From assembly GCF_000420765.1 (NCBI RefSeq), contig NZ_ATVO01000005.1, forward strand, positions 1 through 64,000: a stretch of DNA of 64,000 nucleotides. The letters are read 5' to 3'. Positions 34,414 to 44,078 of the stretch are shown piece after piece. The translations under genes and the position numbers were made by a program. The stretch is from Sandarakinorhabdus limnophila DSM 17366 (lineage in GTDB: Bacteria; Pseudomonadota; Alphaproteobacteria; Sphingomonadales; Sphingomonadaceae). The first letter of the stretch is position 1. Each line of letters opens with the position of its first letter. The notes beneath the pieces were generated by a model. That model was not told the DNA's origin, searched no databases, and saw nothing but the letters and a program-made list of their open reading frames with translations.

Positions 34414-35661
34414 TCAGCCGGCGATCTGCTTCAGGGCGGCAATCAGCGCGTCCACCTCATCCAGCGTGTTGTAGTGGGTGAAGCCCACCCGCACCGCACC
34501 GCGATCGCGCAGGCCCAGCACGCCGGCAGGTTCCCATGCGTAATAATAGCCGTTCCACACGAAGATGTTTCGCGCCGCCAGATCGGCCGCGATGGCATCG
34601 GCGCTGTGGCCTTCGATCTCGAACGTGAAGGTCGCCACCCGCTCGTGGAGACGGTTGGCGTTGGCAATGCCGTGCAGTGTCACGCCCGGCACCGTGGCGA
34701 TGCCGGTGAGGAAGCGCCGCATCAATTCCGTCTCATGCGCCTGCGCCGCCGCTAGGCCCGCCACCAGCCGCTGGCGCAGCGATGCATCACCGCCGACCGT
34801 GCCCGCAGCAATGCCCAGCCACGCCATATGCTCGATGGCCGCCGTGGTGCCGGCCATGGCCTCGAAACTGGGAGTGCCGGGCATCAGCCGCGTTGGCATC
34901 GCGTCCACCGACGGGCGCACTTTCAAGGGCCGGATCAGCCCCTGCATGCGATGCGAGACGAACATGATCCCCAGGTGCGGGCCGAAGAATTTATAGGCCG
35001 ATGCCGCCATCAGATCGCAGCCGATGGCGGCAACATCCAATGCGATATGCGGGGCAGACTGCACGGCGTCAACGATGCTCACCGCGCCCACGGCGCGCGC
35101 GGCGGCGCAGACGGCGGTAACATCGTTGATGGTGCCGAGGAAGTTGCTGGCATGACCCACGGCAACGGCGCGGGTGCGTGCGTCGATCAGATCGGGCAGC
35201 GTTTCCAGTTTCAGCGCGAACGTCTCGCGATCCCACTCGATGAAGCGCACTTCCACCCCGCGCGCCTCGGCCGCCTGCAACCAGGGCGAAACATTGGCAT
35301 CATGATCCATGCGGGTGAGCAGGATATTGTCCCCGGCTTTCCAGTCAGCCGCAATCAGCGGCGCCATCTGGAAGAACAGGCTGGTGGTGTTGAGGCCGAA
35401 GATCACTTCATCTTCGGCGCAATTGAAGCAGGCCGCGGCGGCGGCGAGCGCGGCTTCGACGATGGCGCCGGTCGCTACAGACGTGCGGAAGGTGCCGCCA
35501 TCATTGGCGCAAGCTTCGATCATGGTGCGGCTCATCGCCTCCACGACCCGGCCCGCGACCTGGGTGCCGGCCGGCGCGTCGAGATAGAGGCGCGGGAGCC
35601 CATCGTCGGCAAGGGCCAGCGCCGGGAAGGCGACGCGCACGTTGTCCATCGGCAATGTCAT
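34414..35661 (-). CDS. Class V aminotransferase, cysteine desulfurase-like (VC1184 type)
   Basis: A 415-residue PLP enzyme. It has PRLYLDAPAGTQV, the DHDANVSPW active-site stretch, VDAVQSAPHIALDV and the PLP lysine in SAYKFFGPHLG. It resembles the desulfurase-like family typified by Vibrio VC1184. At the place where SufS/IscS carry the catalytic Cys it reads RVGFTHYNT, with no Cys. It may therefore not be a true desulfurase, and the reaction is unknown. GGGGGACGAAC before the ATG at 35661 gives a good ribosome site. The leuC gene follows 51 bp downstream. Confidence 0.82.
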   Translation of the reverse strand: MTLPMDNVRVAFPALALADDGLPRLYLDAPAGTQVAGRVVEAMSRTMIEACANDGGTFRTSVATGAIVEAALAAAAACFNCAEDEVIFGLNTTSLFFQMAPLIAADWKAGDNILLTRMDHDANVSPWLQAAEARGVEVRFIEWDRETFALKLETLPDLIDARTRAVAVGHASNFLGTINDVTAVCAAARAVGAVSIVDAVQSAPHIALDVAAIGCDLMAASAYKFFGPHLGIMFVSHRMQGLIRPLKVRPSVDAMPTRLMPGTPSFEAMAGTTAAIEHMAWLGIAAGTVGGDASLRQRLVAGLAAAQAHETELMRRFLTGIATVPGVTLHGIANANRLHERVATFTFEIEGHSADAIAADLAARNIFVWNGYYYAWEPAGVLGLRDRGAVRVGFTHYNTLDEVDALIAALKQIAG

Positions 35662-35688
35662 GTTCGTCCCCCGCCTGTTGCGGGAGGC

Positions 35689-36231
35689 TTATTGGCCCAG
35701 CGCGTCGATGGCGGCAAGCACCGCTTCGGGTTGCGGGCGCTGGCGGTAATTGGCCTCCATCAGCCGGGCGCGGATCACGCCCCTCTTGTCGATCACATAC
35801 ACCGCCGGCAGCGGCACCCCATGGGCGCGATTACCGGGCGGGTAGGCCGGATCGCGCAACTGCCAGCCATCGATAACCTTGGACTGCGGATCAGACAGCA
35901 GCGGCCAGGCCACCTTGCGCTCAGCAGCAAACTTGGCGAGCACGGCTGAATCGTCATACGACAGGCCAACCAGTGCGTAACCGCGACTGTTCAGCCCCGC
36001 CGCCGCACTCTCGTTCATGGCGATCAGCTGCGCCTTGCAGAACGGACACCACGATGCCGAGCGGAAGAACATCAGCACCGTGCCTTTGCGGCCGGCGAGC
36101 TGCTTCAGCGTCCGGGTTTTGCCCGCAATGTCGGCACCTGAAACTGCGGGAGCCTTGTCTCCTACGGCGGGAAAGGCGACGACCGGCGCTGCGATGACGG
36201 AAAGGCCGATGAAGGCGGGGAGAATGCGCAT
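35689..36231 (-). CDS. Exported AhpC/TSA peroxiredoxin-like protein
   Basis: A 180-residue protein with a probable signal sequence (MRILPAFIGLSVIAAPVVA) and a thioredoxin fold. The motif SASWCPFCKAQL holds Cys62 and Cys65 as CxxC, at the place where peroxiredoxins carry the peroxidatic Cys. ALVGLSYDDSAVLAKF and ADRGVIRA-like IDKRGVIRARL follow. It is probably a periplasmic thiol peroxidase or thiol-disulfide protein; the CxxC makes the second possible. It lies 27 bp upstream of the VC1184-like gene on the same strand. Confidence 0.8.
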   Translation of the reverse strand: MRILPAFIGLSVIAAPVVAFPAVGDKAPAVSGADIAGKTRTLKQLAGRKGTVLMFFRSASWCPFCKAQLIAMNESAAAGLNSRGYALVGLSYDDSAVLAKFAAERKVAWPLLSDPQSKVIDGWQLRDPAYPPGNRAHGVPLPAVYVIDKRGVIRARLMEANYRQRPQPEAVLAAIDALGQ

Positions 36232-36270
36232 GGAAAGTCTTTCGCATGGCAGCCGGCAAAGGTTGCAGCC

Positions 36271-37293
36271 CTATTCCTCATCAAGCAGCGGCAGTTGCAC
36301 CTGATCGGCCGGCGGCAGCAGCCCCAGATGCTTCCAGGCCGGGCCATTCAGCATGCGGCCGCGGGCGGTGCGGGCGATCAGGCCCTGCTGGATCAGGAAG
36401 GGCTCGATCACGTCTTCCACCGTGTCGCGCGCTTCCGAAAGGCCGGCGGCGAGCGTTTCAATGCCGACCGGGCCACCGCGATAGATATCGGCGATCATCA
36501 TCAGGTAACGCCGGTCCATCGCGTCGAGGCCGAGGCGATCGACCTCCAGTCGGCTGAGCGAGGCATCAGCCATCCGGGCGGTGACTTCGGTCTGGCCCGC
36601 TGCGGCCGCGAAATCGCGCACGCGGCGCAACAAGCGCCCGGCGATGCGCGGCGTGCCACGGGCCCGCGCCGCAATCTCGCGCGCCGCATCGGCGGTGAGC
36701 GGCAATTCGAGCAGCCGCGCAGCGCGGGTGACGACCTGTTCCAGTTCATCGATGGAGTAGAAGTTAAGGCGCAGCGGGATACCGAAACGATCGCGCAGCG
36801 GTGTCGTCAACAACCCGGCGCGGGTGGTAGCGCCAACCAGGGTGAACGGCGGCAGATCGATGCGCACGCTGCGCGCCGATGGGCCTTCGCCGATCATGAT
36901 GTCCAACACCCGGTCTTCCATGGCGGGATAGAGGATTTCCTCCACCGCTGGCGACATGCGGTGGATTTCATCGATGAACAGCACGTCATGCGGTTCGAGA
37001 TTGGTCAGGATGGCCGCCAGATCGCCGGCCTTGGCGATGACCGGACCTGAGGTTGCACGGAAACCGACGTTCAGTTCGCGCGCCACGATCTGCGCCAGTG
37101 TTGTCTTGCCGAGGCCTGGCGGGCCGTGCAGCAGCACATGGTCCATCGCCTCGCCGCGCGACCGGGCGGCGGCAATGAACACACCAAGATTTTCGCGCAG
37201 GCCCTGCTGGCCGATGAACTCGTCCAGCCCCTTGGGCCGCAGCGCGGCATCAATATCGTCCGGGCGACGTTGCGGGGTGAGATCGGCGGTCAT
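36271..37293 (-). CDS. ruvB: Holliday junction branch migration helicase RuvB
   Basis: This hexameric AAA+ motor works with RuvA on Holliday junctions. It is 340 residues. [12 protein letters not shown], Walker [14 protein letters not shown], Walker [12 protein letters not shown], sensor [17 protein letters not shown], and the C-terminal winged helix with [12 protein letters not shown]. It is the last gene of the yebC-DUF4440-ruvC-ruvA-ruvB operon, 15 bp after ruvA. All key motifs are intact. Confidence 0.98.
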   Translation of the reverse strand: MTADLTPQRRPDDIDAALRPKGLDEFIGQQGLRENLGVFIAAARSRGEAMDHVLLHGPPGLGKTTLAQIVARELNVGFRATSGPVIAKAGDLAAILTNLEPHDVLFIDEIHRMSPAVEEILYPAMEDRVLDIMIGEGPSARSVRIDLPPFTLVGATTRAGLLTTPLRDRFGIPLRLNFYSIDELEQVVTRAARLLELPLTADAAREIAARARGTPRIAGRLLRRVRDFAAAAGQTEVTARMADASLSRLEVDRLGLDAMDRRYLMMIADIYRGGPVGIETLAAGLSEARDTVEDVIEPFLIQQGLIARTARGRMLNGPAWKHLGLLPPADQVQLPLLDEE

Positions 37294-37308
37294 GCGGGTG
37301 GGCGTTCC

Positions 37309-37905
37309 TTACCGCGCACTTTTCTTCAGCGCCACTCGCACCACGTCATTCAGGGCCGCCCCTTCGCCCAATTCAGCCAGCGCTTCAGAAACCGCGCGGC
37401 TGGCGTCCATGGGCCTGAAGCCCAGCGCGGCGAGCGCCGAGACGGCATCCTCCACGACACGCGCGCCGGCCGTCACCGGGAGGGGCGCACCAGCAGCCAT
37501 CGCGACGCCGCCCAGCTTGCCCTTCAGTTCGTTGGCGATGCGGGCGGCGAGTTTGGGGCCAACTCCGTTGGCACGGGCCAGCGATGCGGAATCACCCGCT
37601 GCGACTGCGTGCGCGACCTGATCGGGCGTAAGCACAGAGAGAATGTTGAGCGCCACCCGGCCGCCAACGCCCTGCACCGTGATCAGCGCCCGGAAGGCCG
37701 CGAGTTCGGATTCGGAAACGCAGCCGAACAGAGTGATGGCGTCTTCCCGCACCTGGGTTTCGATGTGCAGCGCCACCGGCTGCCCCACCGACAGCGAAGC
37801 CAGCATGCGAGTGGAGGCCTGCACCAGATAGCCGACGCCGTTCACATCAACGATCACGCTGTCGGCCGAAACGCTGTCCACCAATCCCTTGAGCCGCGCG
37901 ATCAC
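37309..37905 (-). CDS. ruvA: Holliday junction DNA-binding protein RuvA
   Basis: The tetrameric DNA-binding partner of RuvB. It is 198 residues from the GTG at 37905: an OB-fold (MIARLKGLVDSV, VDVNGVGYLVQ), two helix-hairpin-helix motifs (VQGVGGRVALNILS and ANGVGPKLAARIANELKGK), and the C-terminal RuvB-binding domain ending ALKKSAR. The start GTG overlaps the ruvC stop as GTGA, so longer frames are artefacts. It follows ruvC and precedes ruvB. Confidence 0.96.
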   Translation of the reverse strand: MIARLKGLVDSVSADSVIVDVNGVGYLVQASTRMLASLSVGQPVALHIETQVREDAITLFGCVSESELAAFRALITVQGVGGRVALNILSVLTPDQVAHAVAAGDSASLARANGVGPKLAARIANELKGKLGGVAMAAGAPLPVTAGARVVEDAVSALAALGFRPMDASRAVSEALAELGEGAALNDVVRVALKKSAR

Positions 37906-38393
37906 AGCAGGCCCTTTCGCAAACTGGCGCCCAGATGCGCGTGGGCAATCGCCACGGCGAGCGCGTCGGCCGCATCGGCCCCCACCACTTTCACGCCTGG
38001 CAGCAACCGTTCCACCATCGCCTGCACCTGATCCTTGCTGCCACTGCCCACCCCGGTCAGCGCCTTCTTCACCAGCCTTGTGGCATATTCCGCCACGGGC
38101 AGGCCAGCACGCGCCGAACATAGCAGCACGACGCCGCGCGCCTGCCCCAGTTTCAGCGTCGATTGCGGATTGGCGTTGACGAACACCTCCTCCACGGCGG
38201 CTTCGGTGGCGCCGTGGTCGCCGATCACCGTCATCAGGCCGTCATGCAGCGCCACCAGCCGTTCGGCCAGCGGCGCGGTGGCCGACGTTTTCACCGTGCC
38301 GTGGGCGATGTGGCGCAGGCGATTGCCCTCAGCCACGATCACGCCCCACCCCGTCGCCGCCAAACCGGGATCGAGGCCGAGGATCAGCCTCAC
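37902..38393 (-). CDS. ruvC: Holliday junction resolvase RuvC
   Basis: This dimeric nuclease cuts Holliday junctions to finish recombination. It is 163 residues from the GTG at 38393. Catalytic acids: ILGLDPGLAATGWG (Asp), AVEEVFVNANPQSTLKLGQARG (Glu; cut to the key part EEVFVN), and GADAADALAVAIAHAH (two Asp). The start overlaps the stop of the DUF4440 gene (GTGA), and its stop overlaps ruvA the same way. The RuvC-RuvA-RuvB order is standard for alphaproteobacteria. Confidence 0.96.
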   Translation of the reverse strand: MRLILGLDPGLAATGWGVIVAEGNRLRHIAHGTVKTSATAPLAERLVALHDGLMTVIGDHGATEAAVEEVFVNANPQSTLKLGQARGVVLLCSARAGLPVAEYATRLVKKALTGVGSGSKDQVQAMVERLLPGVKVVGADAADALAVAIAHAHLGASLRKGLL

Positions 38394-38836
38394 GGTTTGC
38401 CGGGCGCTCCGTTGGACAGCGTCACGAATGTTTCGCTGCGCAGTTTCCAGCCGGTGGGCGTGGGAACCCACACCGCCAGATATTCGCCGCTGAACCGGCC
38501 AGTAAGGCTGCCACCCGACCAATGACCGCGTTCCATCGCGCGCAGCGGCGGGACGGCCACCGTGACCACGTCGGGTGTGCGCACGAAGCCGAGAAAGCCC
38601 GGCGTCTTGAAGGCGCGGGCAAAATAATCGGTCATGGCGTCGGCGCCGATAATGGCTTCGCCGCCGGTGCCGGCAATGCCGACATAGCCCTCCCTCAGCG
38701 CGGCGCGCACGCCAGCGGCATCGCGGGCGGCGATCGCGGCGTTGTAGGCAGCGCGCGCGGCCTTGATATCGGCAACAGGATCGGCAGCGGCAGGCGTGGC
38801 CATGATCATCGCGAGCGCAGCCAGCCCCAGCTTCAC
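38390..38836 (-). CDS. Exported DUF4440/SnoaL-like protein inside the ruv operon
   Basis: A 148-residue NTF2-like protein with a likely signal sequence ([18 protein letters not shown]). It has the DUF4440 layout: [20 protein letters not shown] at the helix-rich start, [19 protein letters not shown], and the closing [14 protein letters not shown]. Function is unknown. It is bound into the operon by GTGA overlaps at both ends, with yebC upstream and ruvC downstream. An exported protein in a repair operon is odd; co-transcription may be the only link. Confidence 0.8.
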   Translation of the reverse strand: MKLGLAALAMIMATPAAADPVADIKAARAAYNAAIAARDAAGVRAALREGYVGIAGTGGEAIIGADAMTDYFARAFKTPGFLGFVRTPDVVTVAVPPLRAMERGHWSGGSLTGRFSGEYLAVWVPTPTGWKLRSETFVTLSNGAPGKP

Positions 38837-39573
38837 AAGCCGGCCATCACGTCGTCGGGCACGTCATAATTGCCCCACACGGTCTGCACGTCGTCATCAT
38901 CGTCCAGCACGTCGATCAGCTTCATCAGTTGGGCGGCATCGTCGGCGCCAACGGTCACCATCGTGCCGGGCTTCCATGCCAGCTTCGCCTGGCCGCTGTC
39001 GCCCAGCACCGGCTCCAGGGCGCGAGCGACGTCGTGCAGATTTTCGATGCTGCACCAGATTTCGTGGCCGTCTTCGCTCGACTGCACATCGTCGGCGCCG
39101 GCTTCCAGCGCGGATTCAAACACGGCATCGGCGCTGCCGGCGCTTGCAGGATAGGCAATCAGGCCCAGCCGCTCGAAGCCGTGGCTCACGCTGCCCGACG
39201 CACCGAGGTTGCCGCCATTCTTGGCCATGGCGGTGCGCACGTTGGTGGCGGTGCGGTTGCGATTGTCGGTAAGGGATTCGATGATCAGCGACACGCCGCC
39301 GGGGCCGAAGCCTTCGTAACGCACTTCCTCATAATTCGCGATGTCACCGCCCTGGGATTTGTCGATGGCGCGCTGGATATTGTCTTTCGGCATGCCTTCC
39401 ACGCGGGCGGCGACCACGGCTGCGCGCAGGCGCGGGTTGTTGGCTGGATCGGGCATGCCCATCTTCGCCGCCACGGTGATTTCGCGGGAAAGCTTTGAAA
39501 ACAAGGCGCTGCGCTTTTTATCCTGCGCGCCCTTGCGGTGCATGATGTTCTTGAATTTGCTGTGGCCGGCCAT
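38833..39573 (-). CDS. yebC: YebC/PmpR-family (TACO1-like) regulator
   Basis: A 246-residue protein starting [20 protein letters not shown], the signature of the family. The same central segments are present: [56 protein letters not shown] and a final [10 protein letters not shown]-like [16 protein letters not shown]. Members were described as DNA-binding regulators and more recently as ribosome-associated factors that relieve stalling at proline stretches. It heads the ruv operon, as in many bacteria. A candidate promoter lies at 39608-39636. Confidence 0.95.
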   Translation of the reverse strand: MAGHSKFKNIMHRKGAQDKKRSALFSKLSREITVAAKMGMPDPANNPRLRAAVVAARVEGMPKDNIQRAIDKSQGGDIANYEEVRYEGFGPGGVSLIIESLTDNRNRTATNVRTAMAKNGGNLGASGSVSHGFERLGLIAYPASAGSADAVFESALEAGADDVQSSEDGHEIWCSIENLHDVARALEPVLGDSGQAKLAWKPGTMVTVGADDAAQLMKLIDVLDDDDDVQTVWGNYDVPDDVMAGL

Positions 39574-39607
39574 GATCGTTCAACTGGTTGCAGGTGGGAT
39601 GGCTGCG

Positions 39608-39636
39608 GCCTTAGCAACCCGCCCGCAAAACGGCAA
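39608..39636 (-). promoter_or_regulatory. Candidate promoter of the yebC-ruv operon
   Basis: On the minus strand TTGCCG (39636-39631), a 17-nt spacer and TAAGGC (39613-39608) lie 34 nt before the yebC ATG. It directly abuts the end of the YbjQ gene. Confidence 0.35.
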
Positions 39637-39966
39637 TCAGCCCAGCTTCACGGCGGTACCAACGGCACCCACCATCAGCATCGAATCCGAAGCGCCCAAG
39701 GCGGCATAGCTGATCTGCACGCCGATCACGGCATCAGCGCCCAGCGCCAGTGCGCGATCGGCCATTTCGCGCAGCGCTTCCTCGCGGGCACCCTGCATCA
39801 CTTCTTCATAGGCGCCGGAACGGCCGCCAACGATGTCGCGGATCCCGGCGAAGATGTCGCGGAAGATGTTGGCACCCATGATGGCTTCACCGGCGACGAC
39901 ACCCAGATAGTGCGTGGCCATGCGGCCTTCGACCGTGGGGGTGGTGGTGACGATCAGTTCGGCCAT
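39637..39966 (-). CDS. YbjQ/DUF74-family protein
   Basis: A 109-residue protein of the YbjQ (heavy-metal-binding domain, UPF0145) family. It has [61 protein letters not shown] and a final [10 protein letters not shown], covering the whole family. The fold is a pentameric beta barrel in known members and the function is unknown. It follows the coxM-like gene by 11 bp on the same strand. Confidence 0.9.
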   Translation of the reverse strand: MAELIVTTTPTVEGRMATHYLGVVAGEAIMGANIFRDIFAGIRDIVGGRSGAYEEVMQGAREEALREMADRALALGADAVIGVQISYAALGASDSMLMVGAVGTAVKLG

Positions 39967-39977
39967 GGCAGCCTCCT

Positions 39978-40746
39978 TCAGGCCAGAGTGGCCAGTGCCT
40001 GCTTCAGCATCACGCCGCACAGATGGGCGCGATATTCGGCACTGGCGTGGATATCGCTGTTGAGATCATCGGCGGCCAACACCAGCCCGGCGGTATCGCT
40101 GCCGGCGTTCAGCGCGGCTTCCACGTCCGTCCAGCGGAACACGCCCGTCCCGGCCCCCGTTACCGCCACGCGCCAACCGCCAGCATGGCGGGCGACATAG
40201 ACACCCACCATCGCATAGCGCGACGCTGGATGGCGGAACTTGGCATAGGATGATTGCTGCGGGATGGCGAAACCCACACGGGTGATGATCTCGCTTTCGG
40301 CCAGCGCCGTGGTGAACATGCCCTGGAAGAAGTCGTCCGCCGCAAAGCTGCCGCGATCCGTTTCGATCACCGCATCCAGCGCCAGCGCGGCAGCGGGATA
40401 GTCGGCAGCTGGATCATTGTTGGCAATGCTGCCGCCAATTGTGCCGCGGTTCCGCACCTGCGCGTCGCCGATACCGGCGGCGAGGCAAGCAAGGCCCGGA
40501 ATGACGCTGGCGCCCGTGGCGACATCGGCATGAAGGGTGGTCGCGCCGATCCAAAGGCGATCACCCTCCTTGCTGATGCCGGAAAGTCCAAGACCGGTCA
40601 GGTCCACCAATGCATCGGGCATGCGCAGCCGCGATTTCATGGCGGGGATCAGCGTGTGACCACCGGCGAGATAGGCGGCTTCGCCATCGGTGCCGGCAAA
40701 GGCGGCCGTGGCAGCCGAAACGCTGGCCGGGCGATGCAGAGCGAAA

Positions 40747-40754
<8 letters not shown>
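39978..40754 (-). CDS. FAD-binding medium subunit of a xanthine/CO dehydrogenase-family enzyme
   Basis: A 258-residue CoxM-type subunit carrying FAD, which passes electrons from the Fe-S subunit. Motifs: [16 protein letters not shown] for FAD binding, [21 protein letters not shown], and the C-terminal CO_deh_flav_C-like region with [13 protein letters not shown]. Its start overlaps the end of the coxS-like gene by 8 bp. The large molybdopterin subunit (CoxL/XdhB type) is not in the window on either side, so substrate (CO, purine, aldehyde, other) is unknown. Confidence 0.88.
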
Positions 40755-41223
<469 letters not shown>

Positions 41224-41283
41224 CGGAGTCCCCCAGTATCGGGCCATTGTGTCTGCAAGCTTAGGGGCGAGGTGGCCCGGCAA

Positions 41284-41922
41284 TCAAGCCCGGCTGGCCA
41301 TCATCTGCTTCAAGCCCTCGGCCTGTTCAGCAATCGCCTGCGCGCCCAGCGCACTGGCCTTGGCACAGGCCCACCAGGCAGCGAGGCCGGGCTGTGCGGC
41401 CACCAGCGCCTTGGTCGGCATCGGGCCATCCAATGCATCAAGGAAGAAGAACAGCGGGATCAGCGCCGCATCGGCCTGGGTGAAGCTGTTGCCATAGGCG
41501 AACGCGTCATCGGCGTTGCGATAATGCTCGATGTAGCCCAGCGCCTCGCCCATGCCCTTGAGCGCGTCCGGCACGCCGGCCGGGTTCTCGCGGCCGCGGA
41601 ACAGACCGCCCAGTTGCGGTACGACATAGCTGTCAGCCAGCCGCACCAGCAACCGCACCATGGTGGCGCCCACGATATCGGCCGGGATCAGCTTGGGACC
41701 GGGCAGCGCCAGATCAAGATAATCGGCGATGACCTGGCTTTCCGGCAGCGCCACATCGCCATCGACCAGCAGCGGCATCTTGCCGGTGGGGCAGAGCGCC
41801 AGATATTCCGGGCACTTGATACCACCTTCAAAGTTGCCCAGCGTGACCTCGGCACCCTTTGCCCGGCTCACCAGCAACGGCCGCATCACGAACGGCGAGA
41901 GCTTGCCCCCATAAAGAATCAT
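41284..41922 (-). CDS. Glutathione S-transferase-family protein
   Basis: A 212-residue two-domain GST. The N-terminal thioredoxin-like domain has MILYGGKLSPFVMR, CPTGKMPLLVDGDVALPESQVIADYL (the cis-Pro and the ES glutathione-binding pair), and the C-terminal helical domain has YGNSFTQADAALIPLFFFLD. Ser9 or Tyr4 may serve the thiolate. It could conjugate or reduce electrophiles with glutathione; its own substrate is unknown. Two glutathione-dependent formaldehyde genes lie at the window's right end but are not linked. Confidence 0.85.
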   Translation of the reverse strand: MILYGGKLSPFVMRPLLVSRAKGAEVTLGNFEGGIKCPEYLALCPTGKMPLLVDGDVALPESQVIADYLDLALPGPKLIPADIVGATMVRLLVRLADSYVVPQLGGLFRGRENPAGVPDALKGMGEALGYIEHYRNADDAFAYGNSFTQADAALIPLFFFLDALDGPMPTKALVAAQPGLAAWWACAKASALGAQAIAEQAEGLKQMMASRA

Positions 41923-41936
41923 CGTTTTTTTCCCGA

Positions 41937-42194
41937 TTACAGGCCGATGGCGGCCCGGTAGGTTTCCAACAGCGCTTCGGCTTCCTGCCGGGCGGCGGTT
42001 TCCATTTTCCGCAGCCGCACAAGCGTCTTCATCGTCTTGATGTCGAAACCAGTGCCCTTGGCTTCGGCGTAGACATCCTTGATGTCGTCGGCCATGCCCT
42101 TTTTTTCTTCTTCCAGCGTTTCGATGCGCTCGATGAACAGGCGCAGCTGGGTGGCGGACACGCTTTCGGTGCCAGAGATCGTCTCGTCGCTCAT
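41937..42194 (-). CDS. gapR: GapR-like nucleoid protein (DUF2312)
   Basis: An 85-residue, highly charged helical protein of the DUF2312/UPF0335 family. ATQLRLFIERIETLEEEKK forms the first coiled-coil helix and DIKDVYAEAKGTGFDIKTMK the family signature. In Caulobacter, GapR binds overtwisted AT-rich DNA ahead of polymerases and helps chromosome replication. The family is almost restricted to alphaproteobacteria and is a useful taxonomic marker. AGGGAC lies before the ATG at 42194. Confidence 0.9.
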   Translation of the reverse strand: MSDETISGTESVSATQLRLFIERIETLEEEKKGMADDIKDVYAEAKGTGFDIKTMKTLVRLRKMETAARQEAEALLETYRAAIGL

Positions 42195-42228
42195 TTGGGT
42201 CCCTGTCTAAAATTGGTTGCCGCCGGGG

Positions 42229-42549
42229 TTACCGGACGGCCTCGTTCTTCGCCAGCGATTCGGCCATGCGGTCCATCTGTTCCTGGGTCGCCGGCTGCTG
42301 GTGCAGCGCCTTCCACTCGGCCTGGCTCATGCCATAGACATGTGTGCGCCCCTCGTCCTTGCTCAGCGCCAGGCCCCGCTTCTCGGCTTCCTCGTGCAGC
42401 CAGTCGCCGAGGCAGTTACGGCAAAAGCCGCTCCAGCCCATCAGGTCGATATTCTGCACGTCAGTGCGCTGACGCAAATGCAGCATCAGGCGGCGAAAGG
42501 CTGCGGCTTCAAGCCGTTCCCGCACTGCATCATCGGCAAGGATCGTCAT
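42229..42549 (-). CDS. DUF1244 protein
   Basis: A 106-residue protein of the DUF1244 family, mostly alpha/gammaproteobacterial. It has RLMLHLRQRTDVQNIDLMGWSGFCRNCLGDWL (the WSGFCRNCL core with two Cys) and a C-terminal EGRTHVYGMSQAEWKALHQ. Function is unknown. AGGAGAGAG precedes the ATG at 42549. It is upstream of gapR (34-bp gap) and divergent from pyk. Confidence 0.9.
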   Translation of the reverse strand: MTILADDAVRERLEAAAFRRLMLHLRQRTDVQNIDLMGWSGFCRNCLGDWLHEEAEKRGLALSKDEGRTHVYGMSQAEWKALHQQPATQEQMDRMAESLAKNEAVR

Positions 42550-42626
42550 GGCGGTGTCTCTCTCCTGTGGCACTGCGCCGCATCAACCGCTAGGGTAGCG
42601 GCAAATCCGAACGACTGGGACGCAGC

Positions 42627-44078
42627 ATGAGCCGACATCTTCAACCAAGGGCCCGCCGGGTCAAGGTGCTGGCCACGTTGGGGCCAGCATCGGCTTCGGA
42701 AGAGATGATCAGCAAACTGCATGCGGCCGGTGCCGATGCCTTTCGTGTGAACATGAGCCACGGCAGCCACGAAAGCCAAGGCAAGCTGATCGCTGCGGTG
42801 CGCGCTGTCGAAAAGGCCAATGGCCGGCCGATCGCCATCCTTGCCGGTCTGCAAGGGCCGAAATTGCGGGTGGGCCGGGTCGCCGGCGGCGCGGCGGAGT
42901 TGGTGAAGGGCCAGGCCTTCCGTTTCGATCGCCACACTGCGCCGGGTGATGCAGCGCACGTTTGCCTCCCGCACAAGGAAATCTTTGCCGCGCTGCGCCC
43001 CGGTGCCCGCCTGCTGGTTGACGATGGCAAGATCGTGCTGCGCACCATCGATGTTTCGGAAGACGCCATTGATTGCGTGGTGGAGGTGCCCGGCACCATC
43101 AAGGACAACAAGGGCGTCAACGTGCCCGATGTGGTGGTACCGCTGCCGGCGCTGACCCCGAAGGACCGCGCCGATCTCAGCTTTGCGCTCGATTGCGGGG
43201 TGGACTGGGTGGCCCTGAGCTTCGTGCAACGCCCCGAAGACGTCGCCGAAGCGCGCCGGCTGATTGGCGGCCGCGCCGCGCTGCTCGCCAAGATCGAGAA
43301 GCCGGCGGCGCTGGAACGGCTGGAGGAGATATTGGAAATCGCCGACGCCGTGATGGTGGCGCGCGGGGATCTGGGTGTCGAACTGCCGCCGCAGAATGTG
43401 CCGCCCGCCCAGAAACGCATCGTTGCCATGGCGCGCAGTCTGGGCAAGCCGGTGGTGGTGGCAACGCAAATGCTGGAATCGATGATCACCAGCCCCTCCC
43501 CCACCCGCGCCGAGGTGTCAGACGTGGCGACCGCCATCTATGACGGCGCCGATGCAGTGATGCTGTCCGCCGAAAGCGCCGCCGGGGCCTGGCCGGTGGA
43601 AGCGGTGAGCATGATGGATGCCATCGCTGCCCAGGTGGAGGCCGACCCGAGCTATCATGGCCGCGTGTATTTCACCGAAGTGGCCACCGGCCGTTCAACG
43701 GCGGCCGCCATCACGTCGGCCGCTGCCGACATCAGCCGCACCATCGGCGCCCGCGCCATTGCCTGCTTCACCATCTCCGGCTCCACTGCCGGCCGCGCCG
43801 CGCGCGAGCGGCCTTCGGTGCCGGTGCTGTGCCTCACGCCCAGCCAGACCACGGCGCGGCGCATGGGCCTGGTAAGGGGTGTGCATGCCGTCACCACCCG
43901 CGATGTCGGCAGTTTCGAGGAGATGGTGGCCAAATCCAAGCGCATGGCATTGCGGACGGGTTTGGCCAAAGGTGGCGATCCGCTGGTGCTGATCGCCGGC
44001 GTGCCCTTTTCGACGCCCGGCACCACCAACGTCGTCCACGTGGTCCGACTGACGGGGGACGAGCTGAAGAATTATTGA
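42627..44078 (+). CDS. pyk: Pyruvate kinase
   Basis: This enzyme makes pyruvate and ATP from phosphoenolpyruvate at the end of glycolysis. It is 483 residues. Family motifs: KVLATLGPAS, FRVNMSHGSHESQ, ILAGLQGPKLRVG, LVDDGKIVL, TPKDRADLSFAL, the Lys of AKIEKPAALERLEEI, MVARGDLGVELP, ATQMLESMITSPSPTRAEVSD and a C-terminal allosteric domain. The sequence is full length. GGGA lies before the ATG at 42627. Its stop overlaps the convergent HAD gene by 7 nt. Confidence 0.97.
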   Translation: MSRHLQPRARRVKVLATLGPASASEEMISKLHAAGADAFRVNMSHGSHESQGKLIAAVRAVEKANGRPIAILAGLQGPKLRVGRVAGGAAELVKGQAFRFDRHTAPGDAAHVCLPHKEIFAALRPGARLLVDDGKIVLRTIDVSEDAIDCVVEVPGTIKDNKGVNVPDVVVPLPALTPKDRADLSFALDCGVDWVALSFVQRPEDVAEARRLIGGRAALLAKIEKPAALERLEEILEIADAVMVARGDLGVELPPQNVPPAQKRIVAMARSLGKPVVVATQMLESMITSPSPTRAEVSDVATAIYDGADAVMLSAESAAGAWPVEAVSMMDAIAAQVEADPSYHGRVYFTEVATGRSTAAAITSAAADISRTIGARAIACFTISGSTAGRAARERPSVPVLCLTPSQTTARRMGLVRGVHAVTTRDVGSFEEMVAKSKRMALRTGLAKGGDPLVLIAGVPFSTPGTTNVVHVVRLTGDELKNY

